From Variovorax dokdonensis (lineage in GTDB: Bacteria > Pseudomonadota > Gammaproteobacteria > Burkholderiales > Burkholderiaceae_C): a DNA stretch of 64,000 bases. Shown here piece by piece: positions 27,088 to 35,356 of this stretch. A program made the position numbers and the translations under genes. Location: contig NZ_JASZYV010000001.1 in NCBI RefSeq assembly GCF_030316895.1, forward strand, positions 496,001-560,000, in the 5' to 3' direction. Under the pieces are notes generated by a model. That model was not told the origin of the DNA and did not search any database. It saw only the letters and a list, made by a program, of their open reading frames with translations. Positions within the stretch are counted from its first letter, which is position 1, and every line of letters starts with the position of its first letter.

Positions 27088-27993
27088 TCAGGAACCTCCC
27101 TCGTTCCAATGCAGCTTCTTGCGCAACGTGTCGAAGTAGCTCCATCCCTTCGGATGCAGGAAGCGTACGTCGAGGTCCGAGCGCTGCACGATGATGCGGT
27201 CGCCATGCGCGAGCGAGGCGAGCGACTGCATGTCGAAATTGGCGCTGGCATCGCGGCCGGCCACCAGCTCGATGGAAATCACCTCGTCGTCCGGCAGCAC
27301 CAGCGGCCGGTTCGACAAGGTGTGCGGCGCAATCGGCACCATCACCCAGCCGTCGACGGCGGGATGCATGATGGGACCGCCCGCCGACATGGAGTAGGCG
27401 GTCGATCCCGTGGACGACGCAATGATCAGGCCGTCGGCCCGCTGGTTGGCAACGAAATGGCCTCCGACCGACACTCGCAACTCCACCATGCCCGACGTGG
27501 CGCCGCGGTTGACCACCACGTCGTTCATGGCCAGGGCCTTGAAGACGAGATCGTCGCCTCGCATCACCTGACCGAGCATGAGGCTGCGTCGTTCCTCCTC
27601 GAACTCGCCGGCCAGCATGGGCTCGAGAACGCCGCGATAACCATCGAGGGGAATGTCCGTGATGAAACCCAGTCGGCCGCGGTTGATGCCGATGAGCGGC
27701 ACGCCGTAGGTGGCGAGTTGCCTGGCGATCCCGAGCATGGTGCCGTCGCCGCCCACCACCAGGCCCAGGTCGCACTGCTGTCCGATCTCTTCGAGGCTCA
27801 ACTGGCGATAGCTGGCGGTGTTGGAGCCTTCGAACGCGCATTTCTGGATGGAGACTTCGCAACCCTGTTCCCGCAGGAAGCGGCCGATGCCGTCCAGTAC
27901 CTCGTCGGGCGGCGCACTGCCGGACGAGCGCGAGCCCGCACCAATGGATTGGTACTTGCCGATGAGCGCAACATGCCGAAAACGCCGGGTCAT
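27088..27993 (-). CDS. nadK: NAD kinase
   Basis: A 301-residue ATP-NAD kinase making NADP. The GGDG motif lies at 81-84 ([10 protein letters not shown]), followed by [22 protein letters not shown] and the NAD-binding [15 protein letters not shown]. The ATG at 27993 gives the usual [15 protein letters not shown] opening. It is divergent from hrcA with only 32 bases between start codons, and its stop practically abuts recN. The adjacency of nadK, recN and hrcA is common in betaproteobacteria. Confidence 0.96.
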   Translation of the reverse strand: MTRRFRHVALIGKYQSIGAGSRSSGSAPPDEVLDGIGRFLREQGCEVSIQKCAFEGSNTASYRQLSLEEIGQQCDLGLVVGGDGTMLGIARQLATYGVPLIGINRGRLGFITDIPLDGYRGVLEPMLAGEFEEERRSLMLGQVMRGDDLVFKALAMNDVVVNRGATSGMVELRVSVGGHFVANQRADGLIIASSTGSTAYSMSAGGPIMHPAVDGWVMVPIAPHTLSNRPLVLPDDEVISIELVAGRDASANFDMQSLASLAHGDRIIVQRSDLDVRFLHPKGWSYFDTLRKKLHWNEGGS

Positions 27994-28010
27994 ACAAGAA
28001 ATTACATCAC

Positions 28011-28016
28011 TAAAAT
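28011..28016 (+). promoter_or_regulatory. Candidate -10 box close to the hrcA start
   Basis: TAAAAT ends nine bases before the hrcA ATG, which would leave a leader of about three bases. The opposite strand has TGTAAT about ten bases before the nadK ATG. Both genes may therefore have extremely short leaders. No -35 element is convincing on either strand. Confidence 0.35.
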
Positions 28017-28025
28017 GATCGAACG

Positions 28026-29036
28026 ATGCTGGATGATCGCGCACGCCTTCTACTCAAGTCGCTGGTCGAGCGTTACATCGCGGACGGCCAGCCGGTCGGC
28101 TCGCGCACCTTGTCCCGGATTCCCGGTCTCGAACTGTCGCCGGCCACGATCCGCAACGTGATGTCCGACCTGGAGGAAATGGGCCTGATCGTCAGCCCCC
28201 ACACCTCCGCCGGCCGCATTCCCACTGCCCGAGGCTACCGCCTGTTCGTTGACACGATGTTGACGATACAGCGTGACGCCATGGCTTCCGGCCTGGGGCC
28301 CACGCTGGCGCCCGATCAGCCGCAGAAGGTCATCGCCAACGCGGCGAACTTGCTGTCCAGTCTGTCCCAGTTTGTCGGTGTGGTGATGGCACCACGTCGA
28401 TCGACCTCTTTTCGGCACATCGAGTTCCTGAGGCTGTCAGAACGCAGGCTCTTGGTGATTCTCGTCTCGCCCGACGGCGATGTGCAAAACCGGGTGATCT
28501 TCCCGGAGGTCGACTTCAGCCAGTCTGAACTGGTGGAGGCGTCCAACTTCCTCAATGCCCACTATTCGGGCCTGTCGATCGAGCAGATGCGAGAGCGGCT
28601 GCAGTCCGAGGTCGAGACGCTTCGCGGCGAGATCGCGGCGCTGATGAAGGCGGCTGTTCAGGTCGGTTCGGAGGTGTTGAGCGAAGAAGACGAGGTCATC
28701 GTTTCTGGCGAACGCAACCTGCTTTCGGTCAGCGACTTTTCCGGTGACCTCGGGCAGCTGCGGCGTGCATTCGACCTGTTCGAGCAGAAGGCGCAACTCA
28801 TGCGCCTTCTGGATGTCTCGAGCCGTGCCGAGGGCGTGCGCATCTACATCGGCGGCGAAAGCCAGGTCGTTCCCTACGATGAGCTGTCCGTCGTGAGCGC
28901 ACCCTACGAGGTGGACGGCCAGGTGGTCGGCACGCTGGGCGTGATCGGCCCCACGCGCATGCCCTACGAACGCATGATCCAGATCGTCGACATCACGTCG
29001 CGCCTGGTGAGCAATGCGCTCAGCCATCGAAAGTAG
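28026..29036 (+). CDS. hrcA: Heat-inducible transcription repressor HrcA
   Basis: A 336-residue HrcA, the repressor that binds CIRCE elements in front of groE/dnaK operons and is activated by GroEL. The N-terminal winged-helix begins [20 protein letters not shown], with [19 protein letters not shown] as the recognition region and [16 protein letters not shown] diagnostic. The C-terminal domain has IYIGGE and [14 protein letters not shown]. The start agrees with the family. No CIRCE repeat lies near it, so autoregulation is not evident in this window. Confidence 0.96.
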   Translation: MLDDRARLLLKSLVERYIADGQPVGSRTLSRIPGLELSPATIRNVMSDLEEMGLIVSPHTSAGRIPTARGYRLFVDTMLTIQRDAMASGLGPTLAPDQPQKVIANAANLLSSLSQFVGVVMAPRRSTSFRHIEFLRLSERRLLVILVSPDGDVQNRVIFPEVDFSQSELVEASNFLNAHYSGLSIEQMRERLQSEVETLRGEIAALMKAAVQVGSEVLSEEDEVIVSGERNLLSVSDFSGDLGQLRRAFDLFEQKAQLMRLLDVSSRAEGVRIYIGGESQVVPYDELSVVSAPYEVDGQVVGTLGVIGPTRMPYERMIQIVDITSRLVSNALSHRK

Positions 29037-29050
29037 AATCGGCGCCACTC

Positions 29051-29127
<77 letters not shown>

Positions 29128-29172
29128 CCGAATTGCCTTTTCATGCTGCGCGGCTGTCTTCAGCCCGGAGCA

Positions 29173-29829
29173 TCACCCCCCATCGACTACCTCGATCCAG
29201 CGATAGCCTAGGCGCACGCGCCCTTCAGTCTGGAGTTGGCGCAACTGAAGATTCACCTTCTGGCGCGACGCTCCGACGGCGCGGGCCAGGTCGCCTTGGG
29301 AAATGCGCAGCATCACCCCGCCGGCGCCGCGTTGGCCGTTCTCGGCGGCAAGGCGTTGCAAGGTCGCCCAGACCCGCGCGCCTAAGCTTTCTTCCGCGCG
29401 GATGAAGATCATGTCGAACAGTTCGTTGACCCTCAGGCTGAGCGCTCTTGCAACGGCAAGGGATACCAGGGCATCTTCGGCCAGGAATTCGAGCAGCGGC
29501 TGACGAGGCAGGATCAGCAGTTCCACTTTCCCCTCGGCGATCAGGTCGACCGGGACTGGGGCGTCGCCCAGCACGGAGCTGAACCCGCTGACCTCGCCGC
29601 TCTCCATCCACCTGCTGAGCTGTTCGACGCCACCGCCGGTGTAGCCCACCGACCGCAGCCGCCCGGACAGAAGCACCAGCGCGTGCTGGGCGGAGTCGCC
29701 TCGCTTCTGGATGAGTTGGCCGTCCCGGAAGGAGCGCCGGATGCCGAGCGCCATCAGACGCCGGCTCGACGCCGCGGGCAGGTTGGCCAGCAGGTCTACG
29801 CGATAGCGATCATTCGACGCGGACGACAT
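29173..29829 (-). CDS. Crp/Fnr-family transcriptional regulator
   Basis: A 218-residue regulator with an N-terminal cyclic-nucleotide-like beta-roll (FRDGQLIQKRGD, LVLLSGRLRSVGY), a dimer helix, and a C-terminal winged helix-turn-helix ISQGDLARAVGASRQKVNLQ. It has no Cys at all, so it is not an FNR-type iron-sulphur sensor. The recognition helix reads SRQKVN rather than the RE-x-x-x-R of Crp/Fnr, so its operator should differ from TGTGA/TTGAT. It is divergent from the ABC importer-dioxygenase-dehydrogenase operon and is its probable regulator. Two inverted repeats lie in the shared gap. The ligand is unknown. Confidence 0.9.
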   Translation of the reverse strand: MSSASNDRYRVDLLANLPAASSRRLMALGIRRSFRDGQLIQKRGDSAQHALVLLSGRLRSVGYTGGGVEQLSRWMESGEVSGFSSVLGDAPVPVDLIAEGKVELLILPRQPLLEFLAEDALVSLAVARALSLRVNELFDMIFIRAEESLGARVWATLQRLAAENGQRGAGGVMLRISQGDLARAVGASRQKVNLQLRQLQTEGRVRLGYRWIEVVDGG

Positions 29830-29849
29830 AGGGATACCGATCTTCGGGT

Positions 29850-29866
29850 TGACACCTGAATTGTCA
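29850..29866. promoter_or_regulatory. Candidate operator 1 of the Crp/Fnr-type regulator
   Basis: TGACA-N7-TGTCA, a perfect inverted repeat 21 bases upstream of the regulator start. Its centre is about 62 bases (six helical turns) from that of the second repeat, so two dimers could sit on the same face of the DNA. Inferred. Confidence 0.45.
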
Positions 29867-29910
29867 CCCGCGGCGCAATTTGCGGTGGGTTCCAGTTCTG
29901 TAATCGCGTT

Positions 29911-29929
29911 GCACACCAAAGATGTGTGC
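29911..29929. promoter_or_regulatory. Candidate operator 2 of the Crp/Fnr-type regulator
   Basis: GCACAC-N7-GTGTGC, a perfect inverted repeat with the same 7-base spacer as the other repeat. It ends 26 bases before the ATG of the ABC receptor gene, a position where a bound protein could block or support its transcription. Inferred. Confidence 0.45.
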
Positions 29930-29955
29930 CGCGAACACCCTCACGAAGGAGACAC

Positions 29956-30951
29956 ATGCTTCGAAATCATCTGATCGCCCTGGCGGCGGCCGCCTCAGCG
30001 GCGCTTTCCCTCAGCGCGCACGCGGAACCCGTCACGTTGCGCATCCAGGACTATCCCGGTATCGGCAACTTCCTCGTCCGGATCGCCAATGCCAACGGGC
30101 TTTGCGAGAAGCACGGCTTGAAGTGCGAGCTGAAGACGATTCCGCAGGCACCGCTGGGTATGCAGACGCTGCTGTCGGGTGACCTCGACGTCGCTTTCAC
30201 GCCCCCGGAAGTGGTGGTTCAGGCGGCCAACAAGGGCGCCGACATCCGCGCCATCGGCAGTGGCGCCGTCGCGCCCATCTTCTTCCTGATGGCCGGGGCA
30301 GGCATGGAAACGCCGTCGGAAGCCAAGGGCTACCCGGCCGTCATGCAAGACTTCAAAGGCAAGAAGATCGGCGTGACCGCGCGTGGCAGCGCAGCCGAGT
30401 TCCAGCTGGTGAGCCTGCTCAAGGGCGCTGGCATGAGCGCGGACGACGTGACCATCGTGGCCGTCGGCGCACCGAACACGGCGTTTCCCGCCATTAGCCA
30501 GAAGCAGGTCGACGCGCTGATGCTGTTCACGCCGATGGACGGCTTCTGCGAAGTCAGCAAGGCTTGCCGGATGGTGGTTGACCCACGCAAGGGCCAGGGC
30601 CCGGCTGATGTGTTGAGCGTCACCGGTGCGGCCATGCTGCAGGTGGTGCGAGGCGACTTCCTTGCCAAGAACGCGAAGACCATCGCGGGCTACGACAAGG
30701 CGATGCGCGAGGCCGCGGACTTCGTGCAGAAGCCGGCCAACTTCGACGCGGCGCTCAAGGTCGCGCAGGACACGTTCAAGATCACTGCGCCCGGTGGCGA
30801 CAAGATCCTCGAGCTGGCGCTTCGCAACTCGATGCCTTCGTTCCACTACCAGGCTGATGCCAAGGCGTTCCAGAACGCCGCGCAGTACATGCAATCGACC
30901 GGCCAGATCAGCAAGGTGGTCGACACGTCCAAGCTGCTCGCGGCCCAATGA
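29956..30951 (+). CDS. ABC transporter substrate-binding protein (NMT1/SsuA-like)
   Basis: A 331-residue periplasmic receptor. Signal peptide MLRNHLIALAAAASAALSLS is cleaved near SAHAEP. The mature protein has the NMT1/SsuA/TauA layout: LRIQDYPGIGNFLVRIANAN at the start, LLSGDLDVAF, and KGKKIGVTARGSAAEF. Such receptors bind sulfonates, nitrate, thiamine precursors or aromatic acids. AAGGAGA precedes the ATG. Its stop overlaps the ATPase start (ATGA). With the two downstream proteins it makes a complete importer. Confidence 0.93.
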   Translation: MLRNHLIALAAAASAALSLSAHAEPVTLRIQDYPGIGNFLVRIANANGLCEKHGLKCELKTIPQAPLGMQTLLSGDLDVAFTPPEVVVQAANKGADIRAIGSGAVAPIFFLMAGAGMETPSEAKGYPAVMQDFKGKKIGVTARGSAAEFQLVSLLKGAGMSADDVTIVAVGAPNTAFPAISQKQVDALMLFTPMDGFCEVSKACRMVVDPRKGQGPADVLSVTGAAMLQVVRGDFLAKNAKTIAGYDKAMREAADFVQKPANFDAALKVAQDTFKITAPGGDKILELALRNSMPSFHYQADAKAFQNAAQYMQSTGQISKVVDTSKLLAAQ

Positions 30952-31754
30952 ACTCTGCGAGTGCATATCACGCCGCGGCCGCGAGCCGCGCCGTGTCGGT
31001 CGACAACCTGCACCTGAGCTTCGACGGCCGCAGCCCCGTGCTGGCGGACGTGTCGCTGCGCCTGGAGCGCGGCGAGTTCGTCTCGCTCGTCGGGCCGAGC
31101 GGCTGCGGCAAGACGACCTTGCTCAACCTGTGCGCGGGCCTGGTGCCGCACACCGGCGCGGGCGACATCGGCGTCATGGGCAGCGCACCCCGCACCGGCC
31201 ATCCGGAGATCGGCTACATGCTGGCACGAGACAGCCTGCTGCCCTGGTGTTCGGCGCTGGAGAACGCGGCCTTCGGTCTGCGGGTCCGTGGAACGCCACG
31301 CCAGCAGGCGCTGGAGCGCGCCCGGCGCATGCTGGGCGAGGTGGGTTTGGCACAGCACGAGAGCGCACTACCCAAGGCCTTGTCGCATGGCATGCGGCAG
31401 CGCACCGCGCTGGCGCGCACCTTTGCGCTGGATGCATCGCTGCTGTTGATGGACGAGCCCTTCGGCGCGCTCGATGCACAGACCAAGCTGCAGCTTCAAG
31501 ATCTGCTGCTGCGCCTTTGCCAGCAGCACAGCTGCTCGGTGCTGTTCGTCACGCACGACCTGGCTGAGGCCGTCGCGGTGTCCGACCGTGTCGTCGTCAT
31601 GTCGTCCCGGCCCGGGCGGATCATTGCCGATGTTCCGATCGACCTGCCGCGCCCGCGTTCGATTCGCGAGTTGCAGAAGTCACCGCGTTTTCATGAACTC
31701 TACAGCGCGCTGTGGTCGCACCTCGAGTCGGGATGGGTTCATCATGAAGGGTAG
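30948..31754 (+). CDS. ABC transporter ATPase (SsuB/TauB-like)
   Basis: A 268-residue ATP-binding subunit with Walker A GPSGCGKTTLLNLCAGL, a signature degenerate to LSHGMRQR (His for the usual Gly), Walker B LLLMDEPFGALD and switch His in VTHDLAEAV. The length and the C-terminal RPGRIIADVPIDLPRPR tail are typical of nitrate/sulfonate/taurine importers. It overlaps the receptor gene by four bases and the permease gene by eleven. Confidence 0.93.
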   Translation: MNSASAYHAAAASRAVSVDNLHLSFDGRSPVLADVSLRLERGEFVSLVGPSGCGKTTLLNLCAGLVPHTGAGDIGVMGSAPRTGHPEIGYMLARDSLLPWCSALENAAFGLRVRGTPRQQALERARRMLGEVGLAQHESALPKALSHGMRQRTALARTFALDASLLLMDEPFGALDAQTKLQLQDLLLRLCQQHSCSVLFVTHDLAEAVAVSDRVVVMSSRPGRIIADVPIDLPRPRSIRELQKSPRFHELYSALWSHLESGWVHHEG

Positions 31755-32496
31755 GCTTCAGTGGGGTGCGTTGCACCTTGTCTTTCTCGCCGTCCTGCTT
31801 GGGATGGCCGAGTACGCGGCCACACGCCGTTGGCTCGACCCGACCTTCTTCGGCCAGCCCAGCGGCGTCATTGCATACCTGTGGCATGCGCTGGCCACGT
31901 CGAAGTTCTGGGTCGACCTGGGTTGGACGCTGGCCGGCGTCGCCTCGTCGTTCCTGCTGGGAAGCGCAGCGGCTTTCGCGGTCGGCCTTGCATTCGTGCG
32001 CTGGCCGAACGCGGAGCGATTCGCCGACCCGTACTTCAATGCGCTGAACGTCATGCCGCGCATTGCGCTGGCACCCTTGTTCATCCTGTGGTTCGGCATC
32101 GGGCTGGGCAGCAAGGTGGCCGTGGGATGTTCGCTGACCTTCTTCATCGTCCTGTCGGCCACGGTGGCCGGGATCCGCGGCGTGAGCCAAGACCACGTGA
32201 CGCTTTGCCGCACGCTCGGCGCCGGCGCATGGACCACCTTCCTCGAGGTCACCTTGCCCGGTGCGGTGCCGGTCATCTTCTCCGGGCTCCGGCTCGGGCT
32301 GATCTACGCGCTGCTGGGCGTGGTGGGCACCGAGATCATCGCCAGCGAGAAAGGCCTCGGGCAGACGCTGGCTTACCTGGGCTCCACCTTCGACATCAAC
32401 GGCGTGATGGCGCTGCTGCTGGTGCTTGCGCTGCTGGGCGTGAGCATCGTGCGCTTCATGTCCTGGCTTGAAAAGCGCCTGCTGCACTGGCAGTAG
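31744..32496 (+). CDS. ABC transporter permease (SsuC/TauC-like)
   Basis: A 250-residue inner-membrane permease of about six spans. The DPTFFGQPSGVIAYLW segment after the first span and the EAA-type loop region HVTLCRTLGAGAWTTFLEVT are typical of the sulfonate/taurine group, as is the GLRLGLIYALLGVVGTEIIA stretch. The ATG lies inside the end of the ATPase gene (11-base overlap), so the two are translationally coupled. Confidence 0.93.
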   Translation: MKGRLQWGALHLVFLAVLLGMAEYAATRRWLDPTFFGQPSGVIAYLWHALATSKFWVDLGWTLAGVASSFLLGSAAAFAVGLAFVRWPNAERFADPYFNALNVMPRIALAPLFILWFGIGLGSKVAVGCSLTFFIVLSATVAGIRGVSQDHVTLCRTLGAGAWTTFLEVTLPGAVPVIFSGLRLGLIYALLGVVGTEIIASEKGLGQTLAYLGSTFDINGVMALLLVLALLGVSIVRFMSWLEKRLLHWQ

Positions 32497-32543
32497 CGCG
32501 CCCGCTCCCAACGTCTCGTTCCACTTTCTCGAAAGATCTCATC

Positions 32544-33431
32544 ATGGCCAACACCACCCCGATGACGCTGATCGACATCGACAGCCGCTACAAGCACATC
32601 CGCCCCGTTCCTCGCATGCCCAACTTCGCGGCGTGGATCGAAGGGGTCGACCTGACGAAGCCGCTTTCCGAGCCCGTGAAAGCTGAGCTTCGCCAGGCGC
32701 TGTTCGATTTCGAGGTCATCTTCTTCAAGCCCCAGACGATCACGCCGCAGCAGCACGTTGCGCTGGGGCAGGTCTTCGGGCCGCTGTCGACCGGCTCCTA
32801 CTTCGACCGCAATGCAGAGGTGCCCGAGATGGAGATGATCGTCTCGGACCGCGAGCGCCCGCCGGCGATCGACAACTGGCACACCGACATCAGCTGGAAG
32901 CTCAACCCGCCGTTGGGAACGGCCATCCAGATCACCGTCACCCCGCCCGCGGGAGGCAACACCTGTTGGAGCAGCACCAGCAAGGCCTACGACTGGCTGT
33001 CGCCCGGCATGCAGCAGTACCTGGAAGGCCTGCAGGCCATGCACACCTGGGAGCACTCGGGCTTTCGCGAATACCTGGGCCAGAAGGGCGAGGAAGCGCT
33101 GATCGCCGCGATCAAGGCGGCCAAGCCGGTGCTGCATCCGGTGGTGCGCGTCAATCCGGATTCGGGCCGCAAGTGCATCTTCGTGAACGCCGACTTCACG
33201 CGCGCCATCGTCGGCATCGACCGGCACGAAGCGCGCGGCGTGCTGCAGTTCCTGCTCGGCTGGTTGCAGCGGCCCGAGTTCATGGTGCATCACCAATGGG
33301 AGCCCGGTGGCATCGCGATCTGGGACAACCGCAGCACCCAGCACTACGCCGTCGCCGACTATTGGCCGCATCACCGCGTGAACCAGCGCGTCACCTTCAA
33401 CACGCAGACGCCTGCGGCCCAACATTCCTGA
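32544..33431 (+). CDS. TauD/TfdA-family Fe(II)/2-oxoglutarate dioxygenase
   Basis: A 295-residue 2-oxoglutarate-dependent dioxygenase. The iron ligands are His113 and Asp115 (NWHTDISW) and a distal His267 (STQHYAVADY). Arg278 and Arg282, at +11 and +15 from the distal His, match the TauD pattern for 2-oxoglutarate and substrate carboxylate or sulfonate binding. Family members hydroxylate next to a hetero-atom, releasing sulfite from taurine or phenol from 2,4-D, and leave an aldehyde or ketone. Here an aldehyde dehydrogenase follows directly and an importer precedes, so the three steps fit one substrate. Which substrate is not visible. Confidence 0.93.
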   Translation: MANTTPMTLIDIDSRYKHIRPVPRMPNFAAWIEGVDLTKPLSEPVKAELRQALFDFEVIFFKPQTITPQQHVALGQVFGPLSTGSYFDRNAEVPEMEMIVSDRERPPAIDNWHTDISWKLNPPLGTAIQITVTPPAGGNTCWSSTSKAYDWLSPGMQQYLEGLQAMHTWEHSGFREYLGQKGEEALIAAIKAAKPVLHPVVRVNPDSGRKCIFVNADFTRAIVGIDRHEARGVLQFLLGWLQRPEFMVHHQWEPGGIAIWDNRSTQHYAVADYWPHHRVNQRVTFNTQTPAAQHS

Positions 33432-33450
33432 ACTGGCGGAGACACTGAAC

Positions 33451-34881
33451 ATGCAACAACACACTCGCTTCTACATCGACGGCCAATGGGTCGACCCGGT
33501 CGAGCCGCGCACGCTCGACGTGATCAACCCTTCCAACGAGGAGCCCTTCGCCCGCATCAGCATGGGCAGTGCTGCGGACGTCGACAAGGCCGTGGCGGCG
33601 GCCCGTCGTGCGTTCGAGACCTTCTCGCAGACCAGCGTTCAGGAGCGGGCCGATCTGCTGGAGAAGATTCTCGGCGTCTACCAGCAGCGCTTCGGCGACA
33701 TCGTGCAGGCCATCTCGCAGGAGATGGGCGCGCCGCTGTGGCTGTCCAAGGCGGCCCAGGCGGCCGTGGGCGTGGCGCATCTGTCGCAGACGCTCCAGGT
33801 GCTCAAGAACTTCGAATTCGAGCAGACGCAAGGCACCACGGTGCTCCGGCATGAGGCAGTGGGCGTGGTGGGGATGATCACGCCCTGGAACTGGCCGATC
33901 AACCAGATCATGTGCAAGGTGGCGCCCGCACTGGCCGCCGGATGCACGATGGTGCTCAAGCCGTCGGAGGTGGCGCCGATCAATGCCATTCTGGTGGCCG
34001 AGGTGCTCCACGAGGCCGGCGTGCCGCCGGGCGTCTTCAACCTCGTCAACGGCGACGGTCCCTCGGTGGGCCAGGCCATGGCCGCGCATCCCGACATCGA
34101 CATGATGACCTTCACCGGTTCCACGCGCGCGGGCATCGCGGTGGCCAAGGCGTCGGCCGATACGGTCAAGCGCGTGACGCAGGAACTGGGTGGCAAGTCC
34201 GCCAACATCGTGCTCGACGATGCAGACCTGGAGGCTGCCGTGGCGCAGGGCGTGCAGACGTGCTTCGTCAATTCCGGCCAGAGCTGCAACGCGCCTACGC
34301 GAATGTTCGTGCCGCGCGCCTTGCAGGACCGAGCGATTGCCGCCGCCAAGGCTGCCGCCGAGGCAACGCCGACGGCCGACGCACTTGCCGATGGCATGCA
34401 CATCGGCCCGGTGGTCAGCCAGCTTCAGTTCGACCGCATCCAGTCGCTGATCCGCGCGGGTATGGAAGAGGGCGCAACGCTGGTGGCTGGCGGCCCCGGT
34501 CGCCCCGAAGGCATCGCCAAGGGTTATTTCGTGCGACCCACCGTGTTCGCCGATGTGCGCAACGACATGACCATCGCGCGCGAGGAAATCTTCGGTCCGG
34601 TTCTCGTGATCCTGCCGTATGACACCGAAGAAGACGCGATCCGGATGGCCAACGCGTCCGCCTATGGCCTGTCGGGCTATGTGCAGTCGGCAAGCCTTGA
34701 GCGCGCCCAGAAAGTGGCAGCACGCCTGCGCACGGGCATGGTCCACCTCAACGGTGCCGGTCCCGACTTTGGCGCGCCATTCGGCGGCTACAAGCAATCG
34801 GGCAACGGTCGCGAATGGGGTGAGCACGGTTTCCGCGAGTACCTCGAAGTCAAGGCTGTCATGGGGCACGCCCAAGCCTGA
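33451..34881 (+). CDS. NAD(P)-dependent aldehyde dehydrogenase
   Basis: A 476-residue aldehyde dehydrogenase. Visible are Asn147 in the TPWNWP motif, Lys170 for cofactor binding, FTGSTRAG, the general base Glu245 (QELGGKS) and the catalytic Cys279 (NSGQSCN). The length and all key residues are normal, so it should be active, turning an aldehyde into its acid. It lies 19 bases after the dioxygenase, whose product it most likely oxidises. A hairpin with a T-rich tail follows the stop. Confidence 0.95.
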   Translation: MQQHTRFYIDGQWVDPVEPRTLDVINPSNEEPFARISMGSAADVDKAVAAARRAFETFSQTSVQERADLLEKILGVYQQRFGDIVQAISQEMGAPLWLSKAAQAAVGVAHLSQTLQVLKNFEFEQTQGTTVLRHEAVGVVGMITPWNWPINQIMCKVAPALAAGCTMVLKPSEVAPINAILVAEVLHEAGVPPGVFNLVNGDGPSVGQAMAAHPDIDMMTFTGSTRAGIAVAKASADTVKRVTQELGGKSANIVLDDADLEAAVAQGVQTCFVNSGQSCNAPTRMFVPRALQDRAIAAAKAAAEATPTADALADGMHIGPVVSQLQFDRIQSLIRAGMEEGATLVAGGPGRPEGIAKGYFVRPTVFADVRNDMTIAREEIFGPVLVILPYDTEEDAIRMANASAYGLSGYVQSASLERAQKVAARLRTGMVHLNGAGPDFGAPFGGYKQSGNGREWGEHGFREYLEVKAVMGHAQA

Positions 34882-34893
34882 GCATGGCCTCTC

Positions 34894-34934
34894 GCAGCCG
34901 TCGTCCGCCGGACACGGCTGCTTCCGTTTCATTT
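34894..34934 (+). terminator. Terminator after the aldehyde dehydrogenase gene
   Basis: Stem GCAGCCGT/ACGGCTGC with an inner GTCC/GGAC extension (one bulged C) and a GCC loop, followed by TTCCGTTTCATTT. It starts 13 bases after the stop codon. Confidence 0.55.
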
Positions 34935-34937
34935 GCT

Positions 34938-34974
34938 CACTGCGCGTAACGCCAGCGCGGCGTTGCGCGCAGTG
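34938..34974. repeat. Long perfect hairpin of unknown role
   Basis: A 16-bp stem (CACTGCGCGTAACGCC with GGCGTTGCGCGCAGTG, one T-G pair on one strand) around a 5-base loop AGCGC. No T-run follows on either side, so it is not a standard terminator. It could be a REP-like element, an mRNA-stabilising 3' structure or a protein-binding site. Confidence 0.6.
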
Positions 34975-35252
34975 CCGTCTTGCGCGCCGCACGAAAACCG
35001 ATCACGCGCACTCGGTTTGCTTGAAGCACCTTGGTGCGCCGCATGCACAGGCCTGAAGCATCGCGCGATGGCCTCGTTGAAGGCGCGTAGGACAAGGCTC
35101 ACCGCCTCCTACACCGAAGAACCGCGCGCACGCGGGCCGTCTTCGCTATCAAAATCGAACCTTGCGCCTTGAATGACCCCGGACACCAGCGGTGCTCGGC
35201 ATGTTGTTTCGTGCGCTTCAACGCGCCGACCCATTGAAGTGCATCGATGCGG

Positions 35253-35268
35253 TGGCATCGAATTTGCA
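35253..35268 (+). promoter_or_regulatory. Sigma-54-type (-24/-12) promoter of the exopolysaccharide operon
   Basis: TGGCATCGAATTTGCA has the GG and GC dinucleotides ten bases apart that define RpoN promoters, and matches TGGCAC-N5-TTGCA at nearly every constrained position. Transcription would start near 35280, giving a leader of about 77 bases. An enhancer-binding activator would be needed, and none is encoded in the window. Confidence 0.5.
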
Positions 35269-35356
35269 CGTTCAGGAAGCGAGCACAACACGAGGAGACA
35301 ACGGCCCGACGAATGTCGGTTACATGTTTGTTTGATCTAGACCTTCGGGAGTTCTG

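Larger units (their letters stand above)
34882..35356. other. 475-base non-coding region between the catabolic and exopolysaccharide clusters
   Basis: No gene-like frame is seen. From left to right it holds a terminator-like hairpin for the aldehyde dehydrogenase unit, a second long hairpin without a T-tract, about 230 bases in which I see nothing distinct, a sigma-54-like promoter and, before the next gene, the ribosome site GGGAG. It is the longest gap in the window. Confidence 0.7.

Noticed and set aside
27994-28025. A CIRCE element for HrcA autoregulation
   Set aside because: No TTAGCACTC/GAGTGCTAA-type repeat is found in the gap or nearby.
29849-29854. Perfect TTGACA as a -35 box for the ABC importer
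   Set aside because: No acceptable -10 lies 15-19 bases downstream; the bases are better explained as part of the inverted repeat.
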